The translations under genes were made by a program, and so were the position numbers. Under the pieces are notes generated by a model that worked only from the letters and a program-made list of their open reading frames with translations, searched no databases and had not been told where the DNA came from. Positions 31,768 to 42,956 of a stretch of DNA of 64,000 nucleotides are shown here, piece after piece. The stretch is from Anaerostipes sp. (GTDB lineage Bacteria > Bacillota > Clostridia > Lachnospirales > Lachnospiraceae): contig JAQWFL010000009.1 in NCBI GenBank assembly GCA_028704435.1, forward strand, positions 1 through 64,000, in the 5' to 3' direction. Position 1 is the stretch's first letter. Each line of letters opens with the position of its first letter.

Positions 31768-34700
31768 CCTTTCTCCTAAAAATAAAATCATACAGTGTCT
31801 GAAACATTTGCTTTGGTTCAATTGGCTTTGCAAGGTGGGCATCCATCCCTGCTGCTTTCGATTTTTGAATGTCATCATCAAATGCATTGGCGGTCATCGC
31901 AATAATTGGTATGCTTTTAGACGTTTCTTTGCTCATATGGCGAATAGCATTTGTAGCCTGTAAACCATCCATTTGAGGCATACGAATATCCATTAAAATG
32001 GCATCATAATATCCAGAAGGAGTTTTTGCATACATTTCAACTGCACGCACTCCATTTTCTGCATGCTCAACCATAAAGCCCTTACGCTCTAGAAGTCTTT
32101 TGGCAACCTCTACATTGAGAGGGTGATCTTCTACTAAGAGAACTCTCTTCCCTTCAAAGTTGAAGTCCTCCTTTATTTCCGTTTCTGTTTCTTCTTGTCT
32201 TTCATCAAATGCTTTTTCAAAAGCAGAGATAAGAGACGATTTGAACATAGGCTTGCTCATCATAAGATTTACACCTGCCAATTTTGCTTCATGTTCAATG
32301 GAGGCCCAATCATAGGCAGTCATAATAATAATGGTAACCTCTGGACCGACAATTTCACGAATACGTCTTGCAGTTTCAATACCATCCATCTCAGGCATTT
32401 TCCAGTCTATTAGAACAAGATCGAAATATTCCTTATTCTCCCATTTCTCCCTTACCATATCCACTGCTTTTCTACCGCTGTCTACCCATTCCGATTTAAC
32501 ACCGATTTCCTTTAAAGTAATTATCGCCTGCTGGCAAACAATAACATCATCATCAACTACAAGTGCCTTCAATTCTGCAAAATTGTAGTGATGTTTCTTG
32601 GCATACCTTGTCTTTGTTTCTTCTGTAATGCCAAGCTTGACATCCACGGTAAACTCAGAACCAGCATTTCTAATGCTGCGCACTCCAATTGTTCCATCCA
32701 TCATAGCAACCAGATTTTTGCATATTGCAAGTCCTAATCCTGTCCCGCCATACATAGCAGTGGTTCCTGAATGTTCCTGCGAAAACGGTTCAAACAAATG
32801 AGGAATATATTCCTCCGCAATACCACAGCCCGTATCGTTAATAACAAATCGTATTACCGCATCGTTCTTTGTTTTTTTTATCTGGCGAACACTAATGGAC
32901 ACTCTCCCTTGCTCGGGTGTAAACTTAATTGCATTGGACAGTATGTTAATAATTATTTGCTGGAGCTTGATGGCGTCTCCAATATAATAATCTTCAACGC
33001 TGGAGTCTACAATATTTTCATAATCAATATTTTTTGCACCGGCTTGAGTGTAACAGATACAATTAATTCCATTTAAAAATTCATCAAATGGAATTTTTTC
33101 TTTTTTCAGAAGCACCTTCCCGCTTTCAATTCTACTCATATCCAATATATCGTTAATCAGTGAAAGCAAAAATCGAGAGGATATCCCAATTTTACTAATA
33201 CAGTCCATAACTTGATCATCATCTCCAATGGATTGTGCTGCAATGGTTGACATACCAATAATCGCATTCATTGGGGTACGAATTTCATGACTCATACGTG
33301 AAAGGAAGTCGCTCTTTGCACTATTTGCCTGCTCTGCTGCAAGAAGTGCTGTTTGTAACATATTGTGTTGCTGCTTTTGCTGATTAAACAAATCTGTGAC
33401 ATCACTGCGTGTAATGACAACCTGCTGGCTTAGCTTATCTAGATAAGCGTACTGTAGTCTTTTTTGACGTACACTGCCATCAGAGTTTAAAATTCCACAG
33501 GTTGTAGAAAAAATGCTTTTCTCTTCAAGATTTTTTTGAATGGTTTCCGGCATCATTTCATGGTTGATACGCTCTACATCCTCCGGGATTACAATTTTAT
33601 GATTGTTCCGTACAAGAGATTTCACGTAATCATCACTACTCTCCTCAGGTAATGGTCCATTCTCTGTATTTCCAAGGTACATTTTGTATCGGTTGTTTTT
33701 TAAATCCACATATGCAACATAGTTATGCTCAATTTTAGAAACGACTTGGATGATACCCTCTTTAATTTTTTCCTCATTAATGTCATAGGTATACATAAAA
33801 GACATAATGTCTTTATTTTGCTGATTTTGATATGACTTTACAGTGGTTTTGACCCAAATAATACTTCCGTCCTGTGCCCTACGCTGATACTGAAAAGAGA
33901 ATTGTGTCTGACCATTTTTAAATGCTTCTAACACGCGATTACGATTGAGCATATGACGCATCTTTTCCTTTTGATCTTTTGTAAGAGCAGTTTCAGCCAT
34001 GGTATCTGTTCCGCTGGTATAGGGTGATCCGTCATCTAAAACACCCACATTATCTTTTGCACTATAGGATTCAACAATATTCTGTGTTATATTGGAACGC
34101 GCCTTCGCAAGAAGGTTTTCGTGTTGAATTGCTTTGGAATATTCCAATTCTTCATTGCATCGTTGTTCTGACAACTTTACTGACGTTACATCCTTCCCCA
34201 CTGCATAGGCATAAACAGGCTTTCCGTTTTTGTCAAAAACACTTGTATAATCAATGTGTTCACACCACCATCCCTTTGCATCAATGGTACGAAACCAAAT
34301 ATCAGCAGAACAAGTTTTAACTCCCTGCTCTAGCTTCTTGTACATTTCTTTAAAATCCTTCACAGAATCTTGACGAACAAAGCCTGATTCAATAATAGAA
34401 TTAGGGATATCCGGAACTACTTCCTCATGTCCATGGCGCATTTTGGAAGCAGCCGTCTGAATGATTTCTTTCTTTTTAAGGTCGTAAGCCCAAAAAGATA
34501 CATCCGAGTTCTCAGTGGCAATACGGAATTTTTCTTCACTGAGTCGTAGAGACTCTTCCATTTTTTTCTGCTTTGTAATATCCATAACCACTCCATCCAT
34601 AATGGTTCTCCCGGAGTCTGTTGCAAAAATTCCACTACAAAGAATATAACGAATGTTACCTTTACCAGTAATCACGCGCATCACCCATTCTGCATAGTTT

Positions 34701-34986
34701 TCACCTGCAGTCAGAGTATTATTGACTGTCTCCTCCACCATGGGAAGATCATCAGGATGCACATATTCACTACAATGATTATGAATGCGGTCAGCCATGC
34801 TCTCCCTAGTATATTCATGAATATTAAATATTGGTCGTTTCCATAAAGTAAGGTGAAATATTCATCTACTACAACAGTAAAAACACCACCAAGACGTGAA
34901 GCACGATACAACTCTAACTCATGCTTGCATTCATCTTCATTCAATTGATCTGCATCTTTTAATTTATTGTCTATCATTTCGCTCAT
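31751..34986 (-). CDS. PAS-containing hybrid histidine kinase with two receiver domains; frameshifted near 34826
   Basis: ORF 31751..34798 (SRMSHEIRTPMNAIIGMS, receivers LVLIDWKMPEMDG and DAILMDIRMPQMDG); N-terminus MSEMIDNKLKDADQLNED... lies in ORF 34711..35076 in another frame. Confidence 0.85.
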
Positions 34987-37900
34987 TCTCTTTCTTCCCC
35001 CCCTTATTCTCATAAATAAATGAATAAAGTGTACGGTATAGCAACTCTGGATCAATAGGTTTCGACAAATGTGCATTCATACCTACTTTTTTCGTTTTGT
35101 CCTTATCTTCTACGAAGGCATCCGCTGTCATCGCAATAATAGGAATTGATTTTGCATCAGCTTTTTCCATATTTCGAATTTGCTTTGTTGCCTCAAGACC
35201 ACCCATAATAGGCATTCTTACATCCATAAGTATTGCATCATAGAAGAACGGAGTATTTTGCGAAAACTTTTGTATAGCCTCCTCACCATGAGAAGCCACT
35301 TCTACAATACATCCCTTTCGCTCAAGAAGGCGCTTTGCAACTACCACATTCATTTTATTATCTTCAACCAAAAGGAGATGTGCTCCAGATAAATCCGTAC
35401 CAAAATAGCTAGATTTCTTTTCTTTCTCTGTATCCAATTTGGTAATTGGAACATAAAGGTCTACCACAAATTCCGTCCCTCTTCCAATAGCACTGCGTAC
35501 ACTAATAGACCCTTTCATAGCTTCAACTAGATTTTTAACGATTGTAAGTCCCAATCCTGTACCCTGCTGAATAAAATTTGTATCTCGATTCTCTTGATAA
35601 AATGGCTCGAAAAGATACTTTTGAAACTTCCTGCTCATACCTATCCCATTGTCACGAACTGTAAGTCGCATTCCGTATTTTCCATCACGATCTGGAATAT
35701 GATCACACAAAAATCTAATTTTTCCGCCTTCTGGTGTAAATTTGACCGCATTGGATAACAAATTGAAAAAAATCTGGGTAAAACGCAGCTTATCCGTAAG
35801 AATACATTTAACTCTACAAGTTGACTTTATTAAAAAATCAATATGTTTTGCCTCTATCAATGGAAGAATAACCGTTTCTATATTTTTCTTAAACTCCTTC
35901 AATGTAAACGGTTCTTCATATAATTTGATTTTTCCGCTCTCGATTTTACTCAAATCAAGGATATCGTTAATAAGTCCTAATAAAAAATGGCTAGAAGAAT
36001 CAATATTGCTTAGATACTCAGCAGTCTTAGGGGGATTGTTTTCATCCCTGGCAAGTTCAGTCATACCAATAATTGCATTCATTGGTGTGCGGATATCATG
36101 ACTCATACGTGCTAAAAAGTCTGATTTTGCAAGATTTGCTTGTTTTGCGGAGATCAAGGCCTTCTCTAGTTCTTTTTGATGCCGTATTTGCTCGTTGTAT
36201 ACACTGGTTACATCAATTCTAGTCATAAGATATACACTTCTATCCTTGTTAATTAAAGTAAGCTGCAACTGTTTCCGACGAATGTGACCATATTTATCCC
36301 GCATATTAAAATCAAACTTATGTACTTTTCCATTGGCAATATTTTTAAGAACATTAGAGATTCGGCACTCTTCAACAACCCGTTCAACATCTTCTTCACA
36401 GACAACCTGCCTAATTAACATTTCGTTTCGTTTTTCAAATACATGATTTTCTGTAAAAAGCCTTTCCCCTGAGTTAACTGTATAATCAACTGCCTTATCA
36501 CGTGCGCCATCCACTACAACAAAAAAATCATAATCCGTTTTAGCAATGGTTTTCATAATGGATTTCAGTACATTTTCATCCGTAGTATCATTAGCTACAA
36601 CAAACGCATAGATATCTTTTGTTTCTGGATTTTTCATCAGATGGACATTATATTCAATCCAATAAACTTTACTCGTATCAAAAACACGAGTAAATTCCAT
36701 GGAAACACAATAATCCCCACGATTAAAATAATTAAGTAGAGACTGGCGATTAAACATAGATTTGTATTCTTCTTTGTTTCTTTCACCGAGAATATAATCC
36801 ACAGTTTTAGAGAAATACAAATCTGCATCATTACTATCTATCAATTCAGTTAACACACGAAACTGACTTTCTCCCTCAACAATCTTATTTTGCGTCAAAT
36901 TAATTTTCAAGGAGTCAATAATGGTTCGCTGTAAAGTGGAATGGTAAGACATTTCCTCATCAAACTTTCGGACCGCCTCTTTTTCACGGGTCACATCTCT
37001 GCCAGCCCCAAATGCCTTGACAGGCATACCGTTTTCATCAAATACTGTTGTATAAATAACACGCTCACACCACCAGCCTGCTTCGTCTGTTGTTTTATAC
37101 CAGATATCTTCAATTACTTCCTTTTCACCTTTTTGTAGTCGTTCAAAGATACTATAAAATGTTTGAAGACTATCCTCCCTAACATATCCATTTTCTACTG
37201 TTGATTGAATATAGTTTTCAATGGCAAAACAATTCTGCTTAATTCTTGCAGAATTCGATATAACTGTAAGCACATCCCTTTGAATGTCGTATTCCCATAC
37301 GTTAATTCCTGAACTTTTGATTGCCACCTGATAACGCAATTGCTGTTCTTTCTGATCTTCTTCGATATTTTTCATTTTATCAATATCGGTATATACAGCA
37401 TAGAAACTAGGCTTTCCACATTCACTGCTTAAATAGGTGCCGCGAAGATTAATCCAGCGAGGCTTTCCGCTTTTTGTGTTAATACGATATGTTAAATCTA
37501 AATTGGAATGATTTTTTATCGCATTTTTCAAGGTTTCTTCCAGCAAAGAAACATCCTCTTTATACGTAAGAGCACTGGCATTATTACGGCAAATTCGTTC
37601 ACGTTCTTCTCTTGAATGACCTGACAATTCACATAATCCATCACTGTAAAACATGGTCTTTATCTGATCATCATCAATTTCATACAATGCAATACCACCA
37701 GGTACCGTATTGACTAAGGTACGATAACTGTTGAGAGCCTCTTCTTCACTTTTCATCAACTGCTGCATTTCATTTTTCGCTTGAATCAGCTGCTCTTGCA
37801 CTTTTCGCTCTTTGGTAACATCAGTATAACTAACATAACAAAGCTTTGTACCATCTGGCTGGTCTATGACAATCCCGTTGAGATAAATCCAGATATATTC

Positions 37901-39310
37901 CTTTTTGTAGTCATTCATCACACGATATGTATGGCTTATCGGTGTGGATGTTTGAATTGCAACGTTTATCTTCGCCTGAAGCTCGTCAACATCGTCTGGA
38001 TGTACATTTAGGTAGCTCGTTTTTCGCTTTACAGATGCTATATTTTCATAGGAATATCCAAATATTTCGTAGAAAGCTTGATTATGAACAAGAGGACGGA
38101 TTCCCTTTTGATTCACAACATACAAACACATACCACCCGGCACATGCTCAATTACAGAGGAAAGCTGCGTCATTAATTCCTTGTTTTTCTTCTCTACTTT
38201 CCTGCGTTGTGTCACATCTTTAATGTATTCAACATGGGCTTCAATTCCATTCCAGTCAGTTAATTTTCCCCTTAGCTGATAAGTTCTTCCATTCAAAGGA
38301 TATGGAAAGTCTCTATCAATAAATTCATCATAATGCATGGAATGGATTTTGCAGAATTTACAAGGAGCTGTGCGATTAAACATAAATTCATAGCACTTCT
38401 CCCCAGGGATAATTTGACGTTCTCTCCCCATCAACTGGACACCCTTTTGGTTAATATACAAGAGTTCATAATTGGTGATATCACTAACGTAGATTGCACT
38501 TTCAGATTCATTCACCAGATTAGCATACAGCTGTGTCATTTTAGAAGATCTTTGATAAACAGCATGAACAAGGAATCCTTCATCATCTGCCTCCATTATA
38601 ATAGCATTCAAATTAACCCAGACAAGTCCGCCATTTTTAAGGCAAATGCGATAGGCTATATCAATAGGCTTGCCGTTTTTTATAGCGTCTGTTGCCATTG
38701 CAAGTACACGATCGCGATCTTCTCCATATATAATTTTTGACACATCCTCATTGGTATATGCTGCATATTCCTCTCTCGTGTATCCACTTAAGGCGGCCAC
38801 ACCATCTGAAAAATACAAAGTCTCAAAACGATTGGTCCAGCGATAAATTGCAATACCACCAGGAATACTGTTAATTAGATTATCCGCTTCCATCTTAGCT
38901 TTTTGAAGTGCTTCATTTAACTTTTGCTCTTTTTCCAGTGCAAAACGACCTAGCACATTTTCGATACGTGCTTTGATTACTCGGTTATCAGTTGGCTTTG
39001 AAATAAAATCTGCTGCTCCGTTTTCCAAAGCTTCTAGCTGGTAGCTTTCCTCAGCAGTTACCGCAATAATTGGGATAGAACTATACGCACTATCTTTCAT
39101 CCATTTAAGCACCTCAATCCCATCCATTACTGGCATAATAATATCCAGTAAAATCACTGAAATATCCTTGCTGTGCTTGTGGACGATATCTATCGTTTCT
39201 TTTCCATTCTTAGCATACAAAATATTGTATTCATCTGAAAAAGCAGCGGTCATCGCTGCTCTGTTTACATCAATGTCATCGACAATAAGCATGGTTAATT
39301 TAGTATCCAT
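34964..39310 (-). CDS. Large multi-PAS hybrid histidine kinase (REC - multiple PAS - DHp/CA - REC), 1448 aa
   Basis: N-terminal receiver LTMLIVDDIDVNRA / VILLDIIMPVMDGIEVL; repeated PAS blocks (TVPGGIALYEIDDDQ, HVPGGMCLYVV, SIPGGIAIYRWTN); SRMSHDIRTPMNAIIGM-type H-box; C-terminal receiver. Confidence 0.94.
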   Translation of the reverse strand: MDTKLTMLIVDDIDVNRAAMTAAFSDEYNILYAKNGKETIDIVHKHSKDISVILLDIIMPVMDGIEVLKWMKDSAYSSIPIIAVTAEESYQLEALENGAADFISKPTDNRVIKARIENVLGRFALEKEQKLNEALQKAKMEADNLINSIPGGIAIYRWTNRFETLYFSDGVAALSGYTREEYAAYTNEDVSKIIYGEDRDRVLAMATDAIKNGKPIDIAYRICLKNGGLVWVNLNAIIMEADDEGFLVHAVYQRSSKMTQLYANLVNESESAIYVSDITNYELLYINQKGVQLMGRERQIIPGEKCYEFMFNRTAPCKFCKIHSMHYDEFIDRDFPYPLNGRTYQLRGKLTDWNGIEAHVEYIKDVTQRRKVEKKNKELMTQLSSVIEHVPGGMCLYVVNQKGIRPLVHNQAFYEIFGYSYENIASVKRKTSYLNVHPDDVDELQAKINVAIQTSTPISHTYRVMNDYKKEYIWIYLNGIVIDQPDGTKLCYVSYTDVTKERKVQEQLIQAKNEMQQLMKSEEEALNSYRTLVNTVPGGIALYEIDDDQIKTMFYSDGLCELSGHSREERERICRNNASALTYKEDVSLLEETLKNAIKNHSNLDLTYRINTKSGKPRWINLRGTYLSSECGKPSFYAVYTDIDKMKNIEEDQKEQQLRYQVAIKSSGINVWEYDIQRDVLTVISNSARIKQNCFAIENYIQSTVENGYVREDSLQTFYSIFERLQKGEKEVIEDIWYKTTDEAGWWCERVIYTTVFDENGMPVKAFGAGRDVTREKEAVRKFDEEMSYHSTLQRTIIDSLKINLTQNKIVEGESQFRVLTELIDSNDADLYFSKTVDYILGERNKEEYKSMFNRQSLLNYFNRGDYCVSMEFTRVFDTSKVYWIEYNVHLMKNPETKDIYAFVVANDTTDENVLKSIMKTIAKTDYDFFVVVDGARDKAVDYTVNSGERLFTENHVFEKRNEMLIRQVVCEEDVERVVEECRISNVLKNIANGKVHKFDFNMRDKYGHIRRKQLQLTLINKDRSVYLMTRIDVTSVYNEQIRHQKELEKALISAKQANLAKSDFLARMSHDIRTPMNAIIGMTELARDENNPPKTAEYLSNIDSSSHFLLGLINDILDLSKIESGKIKLYEEPFTLKEFKKNIETVILPLIEAKHIDFLIKSTCRVKCILTDKLRFTQIFFNLLSNAVKFTPEGGKIRFLCDHIPDRDGKYGMRLTVRDNGIGMSRKFQKYLFEPFYQENRDTNFIQQGTGLGLTIVKNLVEAMKGSISVRSAIGRGTEFVVDLYVPITKLDTEKEKKSSYFGTDLSGAHLLLVEDNKMNVVVAKRLLERKGCIVEVASHGEEAIQKFSQNTPFFYDAILMDVRMPIMGGLEATKQIRNMEKADAKSIPIIAMTADAFVEDKDKTKKVGMNAHLSKPIDPELLYRTLYSFIYENKGGKKENERNDRQ

Positions 39311-39473
39311 ATAACTACCCCTTATCTTTAGTTACTTTGATAATCTGTTCGACCCCTTAAGCTAATATTTCTTCTTAAAATTATATAACTATACATCATT
39401 TATAATATGTGTTTTTTTGACAAAAGTCAATTTATTTCACCCTTTTCCTTCTTTAATAAATTCATAAAAAAAT

Positions 39474-39506
39474 TAATGCAGAGCTTTGAAAGACTCTGCA
39501 TTAATT
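39474..39506 (-). terminator. Hairpin downstream of the oxidoreductase gene
   Basis: ATTAATGCAGAGctttgaaagaCTCTGCATTAAT. Confidence 0.65.
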
Positions 39507-39526
39507 TTAAGAATATTTATAATAAT

Positions 39527-40891
39527 TTATAAGCTAAACAAATCATTGAATGCCTCGCTCATTGTGGGATGCGTAAATATTTGGTCTCTAAGGACAGTGT
39601 AATCTCCATCCATATCCATTGCCAATTTTATGATGTTAATCATCTCATAGGATTCCTCACAAAGAAGCATGGCTCCCAATATTTTATTTGTTTTTTGATC
39701 TACAACTGTCTTTAATAATCCCTTTGTATTTTGCAGCACTTGAGCCTTAGGAATCATTGCAGCTGGCATCTTCATAATTTTCACCTCATAGCCTGCTTTT
39801 CTTGCCTCTGTTTCATTTAAACCAACGCGTGCATATGCAGGTGTAAGAAATACGCTATAAGGAACATTCCTTCGTTTCTCTAGTGTATAGTTTCCTCCCT
39901 GTAACTGTGACCAAATAATTCGATAATCATCCAATGAAGTATAAGTGAATTGAAGTCCACCAGTTACATCTCCCATAGCAAAAATATGAGGAATATTTGT
40001 CTGCATCTTTTCATTAATCTGAATTGCTCCTCGCTTAGTCAATTCAATTCCTGCCTTTTCAACATGAAGTCCTTCCGTATTTGCCTTTCTTCCAGTGGCA
40101 ATCAGCACTGCTTCTGCCTGTTGATGATATACTTTTCCTTGCTTGCTATATTGAACAACTGCCTGATTCTCTTCTGCAATAACTTTTTCTATGGAAACAC
40201 CTAGTATGAACTGTACTCCTTTTGCTTCTAATATCTCTTTGATTGCCTCTGCAATATCTCTGTCTTCTCTGCCAACAAACGTTTCTCCATCCTGAAAAAC
40301 GGTTACTTTTGCTCCGAATTCTGCATACATAGATGCAAATTCAAGTCCAATATAGCCACCGCCTATAATTGATAGATGCTCTGGAAGTTCTTCTAAACTC
40401 ATCAACGTTTCGCTGTTGTATACAAAAGGATTTTCTTGTATTCCTTCTATTTTGGGTTGTATCTGTGTCCCACCTGTATTTATATAAATCGTGTCACCTT
40501 CCAGTATCTTCTTACCTGTTATGCTTAAAACTTCGATTTGATGTTCTGATAAAAAGCTTGCCTTTCCATTTATAATCGTGACTTCTGGTAATTGATTTAA
40601 TTTTGCATAATTCTTTTCTCTTAAACCTTCTACCAATTGTTTCTTTTCCTGAACTGCCTTTTTATACCACTCATATTTCTCTTGAAATGTTTGCAAATTC
40701 TTTGCTTTTCCTATAATTCCATGATGTACAAGTGATTTCGAAGGGATACATCCCACATTTATACATGTCCCTCCATACATCTTATCTGATTTCTCTATGA
40801 GTGCTACCTTTTTTCCTACAGATGCCAGTTTTCCTGCCAGTGTTTTTCCACCTTTTCCAAATCCTATAATGATTGCATCGTATTTTTCCAT
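39527..40891 (-). CDS. Pyridine nucleotide-disulfide oxidoreductase family (RclA/mercuric reductase-like)
   Basis: FGKGGKTLAGKLASVGKKVALIEKSDKMYGGTCINVGCIPSKSLVHHG; GDVTGG; FTHPTMSEAFNDLF. Confidence 0.93.
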   Translation of the reverse strand: MEKYDAIIIGFGKGGKTLAGKLASVGKKVALIEKSDKMYGGTCINVGCIPSKSLVHHGIIGKAKNLQTFQEKYEWYKKAVQEKKQLVEGLREKNYAKLNQLPEVTIINGKASFLSEHQIEVLSITGKKILEGDTIYINTGGTQIQPKIEGIQENPFVYNSETLMSLEELPEHLSIIGGGYIGLEFASMYAEFGAKVTVFQDGETFVGREDRDIAEAIKEILEAKGVQFILGVSIEKVIAEENQAVVQYSKQGKVYHQQAEAVLIATGRKANTEGLHVEKAGIELTKRGAIQINEKMQTNIPHIFAMGDVTGGLQFTYTSLDDYRIIWSQLQGGNYTLEKRRNVPYSVFLTPAYARVGLNETEARKAGYEVKIMKMPAAMIPKAQVLQNTKGLLKTVVDQKTNKILGAMLLCEESYEMINIIKLAMDMDGDYTVLRDQIFTHPTMSEAFNDLFSL

Positions 40892-40905
40892 TTCATTGTC
40901 CTCCT

Positions 40906-41325
40906 TTATCCAAATATCCGTTGATCAATATCCTTAATCTTAGTTTGTTTCAGTTGCTCCTTACACGCTAGATTCATTTGTTCGTAGATGTCATCCATAA
41001 TTGCTGCCATTCCAGAAGCCACTTGACACTCCATATCAATACTTCCAGATTTCCAGTTCACAGATACGGGTGGTTCCCTAAGAGCCTCTAATATCTGACA
41101 TAATGTTGTTTCCTCTGCCTGTTGGGGTAAATAATATCCACCCTCTAGTCCTTCTTTGGTCAATACCAAATCCGCTTTTTTTAACTTTGCAAGTACCTTG
41201 CGGATTCTTGCTGCATTGGTACATACATTAGCAGCAATCTCCTCACTGGACAGCATAGACTGCTTATGATTCAGATACACCACTGCATGCACTGCAATTG
41301 TAAATTCTCCCGTCATGGTTCCCAT
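40906..41325 (-). CDS. Rrf2 family transcriptional regulator
   Basis: GEFTIAVHAVVYLN...SSEEIAANVCTNAARIRKVLAKLKKADLV...GLEGGYYL. Confidence 0.9.
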   Translation of the reverse strand: MGTMTGEFTIAVHAVVYLNHKQSMLSSEEIAANVCTNAARIRKVLAKLKKADLVLTKEGLEGGYYLPQQAEETTLCQILEALREPPVSVNWKSGSIDMECQVASGMAAIMDDIYEQMNLACKEQLKQTKIKDIDQRIFG

Positions 41326-41513
41326 TTCCTTTCTTTTCTAATTCTTTAGCGTATTTGTTTCTGCCACGTTGTAGTAACTTTACATCTGTATATCTATTTG
41401 TTACAGTTATTACTGTAACTATATCGTGTACAGTTGTATTTGTCAATCTTTTTTATTAGTTAATTTAATTATCAAAATATGGTGGTAAATATCTGAAACA
41501 AAATTCAAAAAAA

Positions 41514-41545
41514 ATAAAGAGCTATGAAACTGCTCTTTATTCTTT
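41514..41545 (-). terminator. Hairpin downstream of the GGDEF gene
   Basis: AATAAAGAGCtatgaaactGCTCTTTATT. Confidence 0.6.
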
Positions 41546-41554
41546 GATTATATT

Positions 41555-42664
41555 TTAAATTTCTTTTGATCTTATTTTATCCATATACATCTTTAAATCA
41601 ACATCCTTTAAACAATCTGTTATATTCTCATGGATACTTGAGTTACAATCCACATAAGCATTTGCAATGTAGCAATGTACAGGATACTCTCCTTTTATCT
41701 TTGTTAATTCTTCCAGCATTTCATTTCTAGCCTGCTCCAGCCTCTCACATGTACAATCCTGTACAATGACTACAAACTCGTCACCACCAATACGATAGGT
41801 CCTTCCATACTTCCCATATGTATTTTGGATAATATTTGCACAGTCTTTTAAATATTTATCGCCTATTGAATGCCCTAAGGTATCATTTACCTTCTTCAAA
41901 TCATTCACATCACACTCAACCAAATATAAGCCTTTCCTTGGTTGAATCCTTGTCAAATCCAACTCAAAAATTGTTCGGTTCCATACTCCTGTAACTGCAT
42001 CGTATTTAAATTGTAATTCTCGTAAGAACACATAATAAAGCAATTCCATAGATGCTACCCCTGCCCAGATAATTAGTATTTTGGGAATCAATATCTGTAT
42101 TCCTATCGTTGCCATGGTAACTATAAGCATGGCTCTTAAATATCTCCGCTCATGATTATCATACTCTTTTGCAAGTTCTGTATGTGCATATAACAATATT
42201 CCAAGTCCATATATACTAATCAATGTATTTGCCAGAAAATAATTTCCTCTATGATAAAACCCTTGTGCATCAATGTAAAATATCCAACCTGTCCAAATGC
42301 TGCAAATACACAATAACACTCCTATTCCAACGGGAATCAATATCCATTTTTTATTACGTTCTACCTTGTCACTGTACAAAATTCCTGCTGCTACTGGCAA
42401 TAAAAAAGTAATGGAAAACCCAAAGATATTTACAATATAAGAAAGGATTCTAGTTTCAGGCACCCCATAGGTGTGCAACACTACTGATCCTATTTCCAAT
42501 AGAATAACAAACAATGTAAGATACGCTACCATCAAATATTGCTTTGTCTTTTTCGTTGATAATATTTCATTTTGTTTTAAAAGAAATATTATAAAGCACA
42601 ATTCAATAATGCCTAATAAATCTCCACTAATAGATATCAAAATCTGATTCATACAGTTCCCCAC
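41555..42664 (-). CDS. Membrane diguanylate cyclase (GGDEF)
   Basis: Multiple TM helices; DVNDLKKVNDTLGHSIGDKYLK and RIGGDEFVVIV. Confidence 0.93.
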   Translation of the reverse strand: MGNCMNQILISISGDLLGIIELCFIIFLLKQNEILSTKKTKQYLMVAYLTLFVILLEIGSVVLHTYGVPETRILSYIVNIFGFSITFLLPVAAGILYSDKVERNKKWILIPVGIGVLLCICSIWTGWIFYIDAQGFYHRGNYFLANTLISIYGLGILLYAHTELAKEYDNHERRYLRAMLIVTMATIGIQILIPKILIIWAGVASMELLYYVFLRELQFKYDAVTGVWNRTIFELDLTRIQPRKGLYLVECDVNDLKKVNDTLGHSIGDKYLKDCANIIQNTYGKYGRTYRIGGDEFVVIVQDCTCERLEQARNEMLEELTKIKGEYPVHCYIANAYVDCNSSIHENITDCLKDVDLKMYMDKIRSKEI

Positions 42665-42669
42665 ACATC

Positions 42670-42888
42670 TTAATTTTCTGTCGTATTTTTTAACATTATA
42701 TCAAAGTCAATCACACGTTGTCTATCAATTTTCATTATTTCTTCACCAGAAATCATATTTGAATTAAACACCAAATCAAAGTCTTGGTTTTTAGGTTTAT
42801 ATTGATTAACACCATATGCAACACTATTTTCTGGAATATCAATGGTAATAATTGCACCTGCTCCTATAACTGTATTTTTACCAATCAC
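42670..42888 (-). pseudogene. C-terminal fragment of a hexapeptide-repeat acetyltransferase
   Basis: IGKNTVIGAGAIITIDIPENSVAYGVNQYKPK; no N-terminal catalytic portion. Confidence 0.7.
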
Positions 42889-42956
42889 AACAGTAATTCT
42901 TCAAAAGTTCTATTCTCCATAATTCTCCTTATCATTCATAGTTATCTAATATTGGC

